This document shows, piece by piece, positions 1 to 5,884 of a DNA stretch of 8,279 bases (positions are counted from its first letter, which is position 1; each line of letters opens with the position of its first letter). The stretch spans positions 1 to 8,279 of the forward strand of contig JAQVOQ010000045.1 in NCBI GenBank assembly GCA_028702545.1, read 5' to 3'. This DNA is from Clostridia bacterium (GTDB lineage: Bacteria > Bacillota > Clostridia > Christensenellales > UBA1242). The translations under genes and the position numbers were made by a program. Below the pieces are notes generated by a model, which worked only from the letters and a program-made list of their open reading frames with translations, had not been told where the DNA came from and made no database searches.

Positions 1-1
1 G

Positions 2-1618
2 GGTACAGGTGCGGTTATGTGCTGTACTTACGGCGATGAGACAGATGTTGAGTGGTGCAATAAATATAATTTGCCCTATGTTAGCGTTATAACAGAAGAT
101 GGAAAAATTAATGAAGATATTGCTTTTATTAGCGGACTAAAAATAATAGCAGGAAGAAAAGTAATTATAGAAAAACTTAAAGAAGCTGATTTATTTGTAG
201 AAACTAAGTCAATTTCTCATATGGTGGCTACTCACGACCGTTGTAACACTCCGGTTGAACTTATGCCGAGCAAACAATGGTTCATAAAAATAATGGACAT
301 TAAAAAAGAGATACTTGACCTTGCCGACCAAGTTAATTGGCGACCAGAAAATATGAAAAAACGATTAGAAATTTGGATAGAAAACTTGAATCGGGATTGG
401 TTAATTTCAAGGCAAAGATATTTTGGCATACCTTTTCCTGTTTGGTATTGTGAAAAGTGCTCAGAGCCTATTTATGCAAGCGAAAATCAGTTGCCAGTAA
501 ATCCGTTACAGACTAACCCTGAGGGAGTTTGTCCAAAATGTGGTCACGATAAGTTTATAGCCGAAAAAGATGTTATGGATACTTGGGCAACTAGTTCGGT
601 TAGTCAATTAATCAATGCTAGTTGGGGCGAAGCGTACGAAAAAAATAATTTAATTCCAATGAGCACTAGAACTCAAGCGAGAGAAATTATTAGAACTTGG
701 GCATTTTATACCCTAGTTAAAAGTTATTATCATACTAAGCAAGTGCCTTGGAAAAACCTTATGATTAACGGCTGGGTTATGTTTGATAAAAAGGAAAAAA
801 TAAGCAAATCAAAACATAAATTAAAGTCACCAGAAGACTTAATTGAGGAATATTCTGCCGATGCTATTAGGCAATGGGCAACGAGCACAAAACTTGGTAG
901 CGATATGATATTTGCAGAAAGCGAACTAGTGGTTGGTGTTAGATTTATTACAAAACTTTGGAACGCAAGCAAGTTTAGTTTAATGCAATTAAATGATTAT
1001 AACGGCGAAGACGCACCAGAAAGTTTACTTCCAATAGATGCATGGTTAATAAGCAAATGGCAAAAGGCAAAAGCTGAAGCTGTTAAATATTTGAATGAGT
1101 ACGAAATAGGACTAGCAAGACAAACGCTAGATAAGTTTTTTTGGGATGATTATTGCGATAACTATTTAGAGATTGTAAAAGAGCGCTTGTATCAGCCAGA
1201 AAAGCATGGCAAAAAAGAGCAATTATCAGGGCAATTTGCAATTTTTAATGTGCTTTATGAGATGTTGGCACTATATAATATTTTTGTACCTCACATAACA
1301 GAGTATATTTATCAACAATATTTTAAAACCTTTAAAAATTTAAAATCAATTGCATTATTTCAAATCAAAGAAGATAATTTTAGCGGTGTTGACATTGAAT
1401 TTGGCGAAAAGGTAAAAGAAGTTGTCGTTGAAGTTCGTAAATTAAAAGCACAGTTAGGTGTTTCTATGAGGGAACCGCTCGCCTCAATTAAAATTTTTGC
1501 TAGTAAAGGCGACGCTAAAAAGTTTGAACTATCAAAACTAGACATTATTGCCTGCACGGCGGCGGAAAATGTTGAAATTATAATTAATGATGAGTTTAGA
1601 GTAGAACTTAATAAATAA
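2..1618 (+). CDS. valS: Valyl-tRNA synthetase, archaeal-type, 5'-truncated by window edge
   Basis: Class I synthetase that charges tRNA-Val with valine in the cytoplasm. The frame is open from base 2, so the gene starts upstream; the ATG at 17 is internal. 538 residues are visible, about two thirds of a typical archaeal-type ValRS. The window opens inside the CP1 editing domain with GTGAVMCCTYGDETDVEW, then SKQWF and the block DWLISRQRYFGIPFPVWYC. Two CxxC pairs (CEKC, CPKC) follow and look like a zinc-binding insertion. Next come MDTWATSS, REIIRTWAFYT and the second signature KISKS at 797-811 (family KMSKS). The C-terminal part is an anticodon-binding domain (from about LPIDAWLISKW). The protein ends without the long coiled-coil arm of ordinary bacterial ValRS, which together with the CTYGD and RTWAFYT blocks supports the archaeal type. 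KISKSK is followed by HKLKSP where GNVVDP is usual. Family assignment is secure; the archaeal-type label is by recalled motif pattern. Confidence 0.95.
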   Translation, partial: GTGAVMCCTYGDETDVEWCNKYNLPYVSVITEDGKINEDIAFISGLKIIAGRKVIIEKLKEADLFVETKSISHMVATHDRCNTPVELMPSKQWFIKIMDIKKEILDLADQVNWRPENMKKRLEIWIENLNRDWLISRQRYFGIPFPVWYCEKCSEPIYASENQLPVNPLQTNPEGVCPKCGHDKFIAEKDVMDTWATSSVSQLINASWGEAYEKNNLIPMSTRTQAREIIRTWAFYTLVKSYYHTKQVPWKNLMINGWVMFDKKEKISKSKHKLKSPEDLIEEYSADAIRQWATSTKLGSDMIFAESELVVGVRFITKLWNASKFSLMQLNDYNGEDAPESLLPIDAWLISKWQKAKAEAVKYLNEYEIGLARQTLDKFFWDDYCDNYLEIVKERLYQPEKHGKKEQLSGQFAIFNVLYEMLALYNIFVPHITEYIYQQYFKTFKNLKSIALFQIKEDNFSGVDIEFGEKVKEVVVEVRKLKAQLGVSMREPLASIKIFASKGDAKKFELSKLDIIACTAAENVEIIINDEFRVELNK

Positions 1619-1625
1619 ATATGAT

Positions 1626-1653
1626 AAAAAACAGCGATAAAAGCTGTTTTTTT
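1626..1653 (+). terminator. Intrinsic terminator of valS
   Basis: ACAGC at 1631-1635 pairs with GCTGT at 1643-1647 around a 7-base loop. A five-base A run in front pairs with the T run 1648-1653 behind. It begins 8 bases after the valS stop, so it closes that transcript. Confidence 0.85.
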
Positions 1654-1674
1654 ATGTTTTAAATTCAAGTTTGT

Positions 1675-1703
1675 TTGCTAATTTAACATATATATTATAT
1701 AAT
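1675..1703 (+). promoter_or_regulatory. Promoter of the nfeD-SPFH operon
   Basis: TTGCTA (1675-1680) and TATAAT (1698-1703) are separated by 17 bases, a good housekeeping sigma-factor match. It lies between the valS terminator and the NfeD start, so the operon is transcribed independently. A second TATAAT at 1711-1716 has no partner at correct spacing. Confidence 0.6.
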
Positions 1704-1735
1704 TAAAAGATATAATAAAAAAAGGAGAAAAAACT

Positions 1736-2173
1736 ATGGCAGGATACGATATTTGGATTTGGGTAGCTGTAATTGTTGTTAGCTTAATAATAGAGTTTAC
1801 AACTATGGCAATAACATCAATTTGGTTTGCAATCGGTGGGTTAGTTTCATTAATTATGGCAGCATTACTTATTGGTTTTGAATTACAAATGATTGTTTTT
1901 GTAATTTTGTCATTTGCGTTACTAGTAACCTTGAGGCGCTGGGCTCAAAACAAATTTTTAAATTCAGAAGGCACAACAAACCTAGATTTAATAAAAAAAG
2001 AAAAATTAGAACTTTTAACTGAAATCACAGAGCATGAAAAAGGCACGGTTAAATATAACGGCATCATATGGAATGCTGTTAGTGCTAATGCCGAGCCAAT
2101 TAAAGCGGGTACTTGGGTAACAGTTGAGGAAATAAAAGGTAATAAATTAATAGTAAAAAAGGAAGGTAAATAA
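1736..2173 (+). CDS. NfeD-family membrane protein (short form)
   Basis: 145-residue short NfeD-family protein, the usual genetic partner of SPFH/stomatin-type scaffolds. Residues about 6-24, 27-47 and 50-67 are hydrophobic and form a membrane hairpin or three-helix region. Residues about 84-142 fit the NfeD C-terminal OB-fold: GTVKYNGIIWNAVS, then IKAGTWVTVEEIKGNKLIVKKE, the family's glycine and valine pattern. The N-terminal serine protease domain of long NfeD proteins is absent, so a structural or scaffold-modulating role is expected. The start is set by AAAGGAG (1721-1727), 8 bases before ATG. The SPFH gene follows after 2 bases, so the two are cotranscribed and probably translationally coupled. 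The biochemical role of short NfeD proteins is poorly defined; family assignment is strong. Confidence 0.9.
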   Translation: MAGYDIWIWVAVIVVSLIIEFTTMAITSIWFAIGGLVSLIMAALLIGFELQMIVFVILSFALLVTLRRWAQNKFLNSEGTTNLDLIKKEKLELLTEITEHEKGTVKYNGIIWNAVSANAEPIKAGTWVTVEEIKGNKLIVKKEGK

Positions 2174-2175
2174 AT

Positions 2176-3036
2176 ATGAGCACATTTTCAATAGTACTTA
2201 TAACGATAGCATCAATAGTACTTATAATTTTAGTAAATTCGGTAAGGTTAGTTCGCCAATCAACAGCCGTGGTAGTAGAAAGATTGGGTAAATATAACAA
2301 AACTCTTCAAACGGGGTTGCATTTAATCATACCATTTTTTGATAGAGCAAATGCACCGATTAGTTTAAAAGAAAAAGTTGCAGATTTTCAACCACAACCA
2401 GTTATTACAAAAGATAATGTAACTATGCAAATAGATACAGTTGTTTATTTTCAAATAACTGACCCTAAACTATTTAGCTACGGCGTTGATAGACCAATTA
2501 ACGCAATAGAAAATTTAACAGCGACTACTCTTCGTAATATTGTAGGCGACTTAGAGTTAGACGAAACGCTAACAAGCAGAGATATGGTAAATACAAAAAT
2601 GCGTATAATCCTAGATGAAGCGACTGACCCTTGGGGCATTAAAGTTAATAGGGTAGAATTAAAAAATATTTTACCACCGGCAGATATTCAAAATGCGATG
2701 GAAAAACAGATGCGTGCAGAGCGTGAGAGAAGGGAATCTATAATTCGTGCAGAAGGCGAAAAACGCAGCAATATTTTGGTTGCCGAAGGTGAAAAAGAGG
2801 CGGCTGTGCTAAGAGCAGAAGCTATTAAAATTAAACTTATAACAGAAGCAGAAGGTCAAGCGATGGCAATTAAAAAAATTGTTGATGCCAAACCAGATGC
2901 AGCGTATGTAACCTTGCAAGGCTATGAGGCATTGATTAAATTAGCAGATGGTCAAGCGACTAAAATTATTGTTCCAAGCAATATTCAAGATATAGCCGGT
3001 TTGTTTGCAAGTGTTTCAGAAACACTTAAAAAATAA
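2176..3036 (+). CDS. SPFH/Band 7 (stomatin/prohibitin-like) membrane protein
   Basis: 286-residue membrane-anchored SPFH protein of the stomatin/QmcA type, which oligomerises at the membrane and is linked to microdomain organisation and membrane protein quality control. One N-terminal membrane segment (residues about 4-21) is followed by the Band 7 core: VVERLGKYNKTLQTGLHLIIPFFD, the VTKDNVTMQIDTVVYFQI-like block, LRNIVGDLELDETLTSRD, and WGIKVNRVELKNILPP. Residues about 172-236 are a charged Ala/Glu-rich coiled coil (RAERERRESIIRAEGEK and onward), as in family members. The C-terminus (LFASVSETLKK) is intact. GGAAGG at 2161-2166 serves as ribosome binding site inside the end of the NfeD gene. 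The NfeD-SPFH gene pair is a conserved arrangement and supports joint function. Length is normal for the family. Confidence 0.95.
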   Translation: MSTFSIVLITIASIVLIILVNSVRLVRQSTAVVVERLGKYNKTLQTGLHLIIPFFDRANAPISLKEKVADFQPQPVITKDNVTMQIDTVVYFQITDPKLFSYGVDRPINAIENLTATTLRNIVGDLELDETLTSRDMVNTKMRIILDEATDPWGIKVNRVELKNILPPADIQNAMEKQMRAERERRESIIRAEGEKRSNILVAEGEKEAAVLRAEAIKIKLITEAEGQAMAIKKIVDAKPDAAYVTLQGYEALIKLADGQATKIIVPSNIQDIAGLFASVSETLKK

Positions 3037-3060
3037 ATAATTAATAATAAAATTTAAACA

Positions 3061-3090
3061 AAAAAACGAGTTTTACTAACTCGTTTTTTA
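3061..3090 (+). terminator. Intrinsic terminator of the nfeD-SPFH operon
   Basis: CGAGTT (3067-3072) pairs with AACTCG (3078-3083) around a 5-base loop. A six-base A run before and T run (3084-3089) after extend the stem, so it may work in both directions. It lies about 25 bases after the SPFH stop. Confidence 0.9.
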
Positions 3091-3162
3091 TTGTTAAGCA
3101 ACCAAATAATTCTTGTTAAAAACAGCAAAAGGTTATTTAATATAAGATTTATTTGCAAAATA

Positions 3163-3191
3163 TTGCATTTTATAAATTTTTATGGTAAAAT
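3163..3191 (+). promoter_or_regulatory. Candidate promoter with extended -10
   Basis: TTGCAT (3163-3168) and TAAAAT (3186-3191) are 17 bases apart, and TG at 3183-3184 one base before the -10 makes an extended -10. The -35 lies inside the small inverted repeat TTGCAA-AATA-TTGCAT (3153-3168). A perfect 16-base palindrome, ATTTAATTAATTAAAT (3194-3209), sits at the predicted start site near 3198. AT-rich sequence throws up chance palindromes, so an operator role is only a suggestion. Confidence 0.5.
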
Positions 3192-3197
3192 TTATTT

Positions 3198-3267
3198 AAT
3201 TAATTAAATTTTATATGCAATAAACATTATAATTTGAGCTAAAAAATATTACATTGGCTCATTTTTT
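3198..3267 (+). ncRNA. Possible small RNA or attenuated leader
   Basis: The segment lies between a predicted start site (promoter 3163-3191) and a hairpin plus T run. It carries no reading frame of note and I recognise no known RNA family. It could equally be the leader of the gene at 3316. The call rests only on promoter and terminator prediction in AT-rich DNA. Confidence 0.3.
3235..3267 (+). terminator. Terminator-like hairpin upstream of the interrupted ORF
   Basis: TGAGCTAA (3235-3242) pairs with TTGGCTCA (3254-3261), eight pairs including one G-U, around an 11-base loop. Six T residues follow (3262-3267). No protein gene precedes it. With the promoter at 3163-3191 it would define a transcript of about 70 bases, or act as an attenuator in the leader of the frame starting at 3316. 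Confidence 0.5.
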
Positions 3268-3315
3268 GACTTTTAATTAAAAGAATATGTCAAAGATATA
3301 TGGAGATAAAATAAA

Positions 3316-3759
3316 ATGGCTTATATAATAGAAAAATTTAACATATCGGTTAAATTTAACTGTAATGGCTATGTAACACTAAATAAATTTATAGAAGACA
3401 AAGAGTTTAAAAAAATATTTTTGTTTAATTTTGTCACGCCAAAATAAAATATTAGCGCGTCTTGTATTAAAGTTGAAAAAGATTTTAATACAAAAGAATA
3501 TGTTGATTTAAACTTACAAAATTTTTCAAAATTTAACGCAAAAAATTTAATAGTTAAAGAAAAAAATCAAAAATTTTATGCTACTTTTGATTTGCCAGAA
3601 CATAAAATAATACAAATTTATTTTATAAGAAAAGATATATTTTATTGTTTTTCGGCGACTATATCGCTTGAAACAGTTATTAACGCAAAAAATTTACTAC
3701 TAAATGGTACAACAAGGAAATTAATAAATATTATAAATTCTATTAAAGAGGTCAAATAG
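3316..3759 (+). pseudogene. Unrecognised ORF interrupted by one in-frame TAA
   Basis: GGAG at 3302-3305 and ATG at 3316 open a frame that runs 43 codons to TAA at 3445-3447. It then continues in the same frame for 103 more sense codons to TAG at 3757-3759. The downstream part has no in-frame ATG or GTG and no ribosome binding site at its start; the first in-frame TTG is at 3592. So the two halves read as one protein of about 147 residues broken by a single nonsense codon; CAA to TAA would be one transition. A 103-codon open stretch is unlikely by chance at this base composition. The protein has no signal peptide or membrane segment. It has alternating hydrophobic strands (FYATFDLP, IIQIYFIRKDIFYCFSATISL) and ends in a helix-like KLINIINSIKEVK. 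A PsbP/Mog1-like small alpha-beta fold is a faint possibility; I do not recognise the family. Alternatives are readthrough or a sequencing error. Confidence 0.6.
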
Positions 3760-3774
3760 TTCTTTGACTTTTTT
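3745..3774 (+). terminator. Terminator hairpin enclosing the TAG stop of the interrupted ORF
   Basis: GTCAAA (3751-3756) pairs with TTTGAC (3763-3768) around the six-base loop TAGTTC, which contains the stop codon. The outer part, AAAGAG against TTTTTT, adds further A-T and G-U pairs and gives the T run. The hairpin's right arm is also the -35 region of the next promoter. Confidence 0.55.
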
Positions 3775-3792
3775 AAATTTATTAAGTATAAT
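3764..3792 (+). promoter_or_regulatory. Near-consensus promoter of the 57-residue gene
   Basis: TTGACT (3764-3769) and a perfect TATAAT (3787-3792) are 17 bases apart. This is the best match to consensus in the window. The predicted start is near 3799, giving a short leader of about 24 bases before the ATG at 3823. Confidence 0.75.
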
Positions 3793-3822
3793 TTAATAGA
3801 CTAATATTTTAGGAGGCTCATT

Positions 3823-3996
3823 ATGAAAATCTCAAATGATGATTATAAAGATTTGGCAACACCGGAGATGTTGGGATTAGGTACGTATTTGAGCGGGCAA
3901 TTTGTAAAAGATAAAGTTATTAACAATGGATTTGTAGTACAAAATAATTTTGATGAGCAAAAAAGTTTTGAAGACTTGGAACTTGAAAAATATTAA
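3823..3996 (+). CDS. Small acidic protein of unknown function (57 residues)
   Basis: A complete small gene: promoter 3764-3792, full AGGAGG at 3811-3816 with 6-base spacing, ATG at 3823, TAA ending at 3996, and a strong terminator 9 bases later. The product is hydrophilic and rich in Asp/Glu, especially at the C-terminus (SFEDLELEKY). Around residues 11-30 is LATPEMLGLGTYLSGQFVKD, which could form a helix-turn-helix-like or amphipathic segment. There is no membrane segment, signal peptide or cysteine. I do not recognise the family. The quality of the expression signals argues strongly that it is translated, probably at a high level; the function cannot be told from neighbours. Confidence 0.75.
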   Translation: MKISNDDYKDLATPEMLGLGTYLSGQFVKDKVINNGFVVQNNFDEQKSFEDLELEKY

Positions 3997-4004
3997 TTTT
4001 ATAT

Positions 4005-4042
4005 AAAAAACTAGGCATTAAAGTATTAATGCCTAGTTTTTT
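4005..4042. terminator. Strong bidirectional terminator after the small protein gene
   Basis: CTAGGCATTAA (4011-4021) pairs perfectly with TTAATGCCTAG (4026-4036) around a 4-base loop. An A run (4005-4010) and T run (4037-4042) flank it, so it can stop transcription from either side. Confidence 0.95.
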
Positions 4043-4097
4043 ATTGCGTTTTTTCTTTTATATTGCTTATTAATAATACAATTTTAGTCGCTTAGCA

Positions 4098-4127
4098 AAT
4101 AAAAACCAGTCAAATAATGACTGGTTT
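4098..4127 (-). terminator. Intrinsic terminator of lysS
   Basis: AAACCAGTCA (4103-4112) pairs with TGACTGGTTT (4118-4127) around a 5-base loop. On the minus strand it begins 6 bases after the lysS stop and ends in a T-rich run (complement of the A run at 4101-4105). With the 4005-4042 hairpin it insulates the convergent genes. Confidence 0.9.
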
Positions 4128-4133
4128 AAGCTA

Positions 4134-5702
4134 TTATTTTGAAGAAAGTAAGTCAATTACTCTATTTTTATCAAGTGCTAGTAAGAATAATCCTAATTTT
4201 GGGCCCTCATTGCTACCTGTAATCAAATTATATAAATGTTTAAAGAACTCTTTTTGTTTATTCTTTTTAATTTTATTGTCATCTTGACTGTTGACTGCAA
4301 TAGCATAAAGCGCATTTTGCAAATCTGTTGAACTTGTCCAATTACCTTTTAACAATTTTATAACTTGTTTAATATGTTCCTTGCTTAATTCACTCAATGA
4401 ATGATAATAATCTTGGTTAAATTCATTTAGTATGTTAATTTTATAATCATCTGCATAATTTTCTAACCAATACAAAGCTTTTTCTTTTCTGTCGGCAAAA
4501 TTAGCAGTGTGAACATCAATATTTTCTTTTTGCATTAATTCTTCTAGTAACTCATCATTATAATTAACCATTGGCATAAAAGTTGCTATATAGTTAAATG
4601 GAGTAGTGTCTAAATATTTTTCTGTAACGCCCGTTAGCCTTATATTGTCGGCATTAGTTGTGCCTTCAAACTTTCCCTCACAATAAGCTTTAACCGAGCG
4701 ATCAAACTCGCTATAATAGCGAATAACATCGTTATCAAGTGAAATTTCAAACGCAGCATTTGGTCTATATTTTGCATAAAACCATTTTATAATATGTCTA
4801 TCATAAATTTTTAGTAAGTCGCTCAATACTAATGTGTTGCCAAGAGAACTGCTAATTTTTTTATTACTACCTTTAATGCCGATAAAATCATAACCTAAAA
4901 AAATTGGAGGAGTGTAGTTAAAAATCCTTTGAGAAATAACTTTGCTAACACTATAACTGCCTGTTTCACTCGCGTGGTCTCTTCCACCCGGCTCAAAGTC
5001 TACTTGTTCAGCGCGCCATCTCATAGGCCAATCAATTTTCCAGTCCAGTTTCATATTGCTTGCTTTTTTTGCATCAAAAGATTGACTATGCCCGCATTTG
5101 CAAACATAAGTTATATCATTTGTGTCCTTATTATAGTTTGTAACAGTAGTAGTATCCTTTTGACACTTATGACAATAAATGCCAACAGGATAATAAGCGT
5201 TGCGCTCACTTTCTGTAAAAGTTTGTGTTTTAAAACTAGCTAAAATATCAAAAATATCAAGGCGTTTTTCAATTGCTTCTATCATATCTTTGTTATATCT
5301 GCCACTTTTGTACTCAACTGTTTGATAAACAAACTCACAACTAACCTGCATATCCCTTAATTCTTTTTCAAATTTGTTTTGAAAATGCCTGCCGTAAGAT
5401 ATCATCTCATCAGCAATAGGACTAGGAGTATCAGTGTAGGCTCTGCCAATATATTTTACTAAGTCTTGGTTAATGTTTAGTGGCACTTTCCTTAATCTGT
5501 CAAAATCGTCCCAACTAAAAATAAACCTAACTTTTTTGCCTAAGCGTTTTAACTCTTCTGCTACAAAATAACTTGTAACAAATTCTCTAAAATTACCGAT
5601 GTGAACATTGCCCGATGGGCTTATTCCGCTAGCAACGGTATAAAATTCTTTTTCGCCTCTTTCTTTTATAATTTTTTCAGCGACTTCTGTTGCCCAATGC
5701 AT
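4134..5702 (-). CDS. lysS: Class I lysyl-tRNA synthetase
   Basis: Charges tRNA-Lys with lysine using a class I (Rossmann) catalytic domain, unrelated to the class II LysRS of most bacteria. It has 522 residues, normal for the family. The start MHWATEVAEKII is typical. The first signature SPSGNVHIGN has HIGN at residues 34-37, and the second is KISSS at 282-286 (family KMSSS). A CHKC pair (177-180) and CKCGH (201-205) form a probable zinc site. WKIDWPMRW (221-229) and FEPGGRDHASETGSY (236-250) are class I LysRS catalytic-domain blocks. The C-terminal half is the helical anticodon-recognition part. The start is fixed by AAGGAGAG on the minus strand (5715-5708), 5 bases from ATG. Class I LysRS is standard in archaea and scattered in bacteria, so transfer in the lineage is likely. 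No second LysRS is visible here to say whether the cell also has class II. Confidence 0.96.
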   Translation of the reverse strand: MHWATEVAEKIIKERGEKEFYTVASGISPSGNVHIGNFREFVTSYFVAEELKRLGKKVRFIFSWDDFDRLRKVPLNINQDLVKYIGRAYTDTPSPIADEMISYGRHFQNKFEKELRDMQVSCEFVYQTVEYKSGRYNKDMIEAIEKRLDIFDILASFKTQTFTESERNAYYPVGIYCHKCQKDTTTVTNYNKDTNDITYVCKCGHSQSFDAKKASNMKLDWKIDWPMRWRAEQVDFEPGGRDHASETGSYSVSKVISQRIFNYTPPIFLGYDFIGIKGSNKKISSSLGNTLVLSDLLKIYDRHIIKWFYAKYRPNAAFEISLDNDVIRYYSEFDRSVKAYCEGKFEGTTNADNIRLTGVTEKYLDTTPFNYIATFMPMVNYNDELLEELMQKENIDVHTANFADRKEKALYWLENYADDYKINILNEFNQDYYHSLSELSKEHIKQVIKLLKGNWTSSTDLQNALYAIAVNSQDDNKIKKNKQKEFFKHLYNLITGSNEGPKLGLFLLALDKNRVIDLLSSK

Positions 5703-5738
5703 AAAAACTCTCCTTAATATCCGTTAAATTTAGAATTA

Positions 5739-5767
5739 ATTGTAGCATTTATTTTGAAAATACGCAA
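5739..5767 (-). promoter_or_regulatory. Promoter of lysS
   Basis: On the minus strand TTGCGT (5767-5762) and TACAAT (5744-5739) are 17 bases apart, and TGC directly before the -10 makes it an extended -10. The leader to the lysS ATG would be only about 30 bases, with no room for a T-box riboswitch, which would otherwise be common for synthetase genes in this group of bacteria. Confidence 0.7.
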
Positions 5768-5831
5768 CAGTTTGTCTTTTAAATAAATATAAGTTATTTC
5801 AAATTCAAAAGTTATTGTTTATTTTATCAAC

Positions 5832-5860
5832 TTGACAATATGTATAAAATACACTAAACT
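5832..5860 (+). promoter_or_regulatory. Promoter of the NrtR-like gene
   Basis: A perfect TTGACA (5832-5837) is followed 17 bases later by TAAACT (5855-5860). It faces away from the lysS promoter in the 182-base divergent intergenic region. I saw no convincing long palindrome over it that would mark an autoregulatory operator. Confidence 0.6.
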
Positions 5861-5884
5861 AGCAAAGAAATAGGAGCCAGTTTT

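Noticed and set aside
232..429. Minus-strand open frame inside valS
   Set aside because: Antisense to a well-conserved synthetase region; no ribosome binding site and no recognisable product.
730..972. Minus-strand open frame inside valS
   Set aside because: Shadow of the KMSKS region of ValRS; composition reflects the sense codons.
1360..1668. Minus-strand open frame over the valS 3' end
   Set aside because: Starts within or next to the valS terminator and runs antisense to conserved ValRS sequence.
3445..3447. Reassigned TAA codon (alternative genetic code)
   Set aside because: All the other genes with a visible end, apart from the interrupted frame itself (TAG), terminate at TAA, so TAA is a true stop in this genome.
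4929..5243. Plus-strand 104-residue open frame inside lysS
   Set aside because: Antisense to the catalytic domain of LysRS; the sense strand has all signature motifs.
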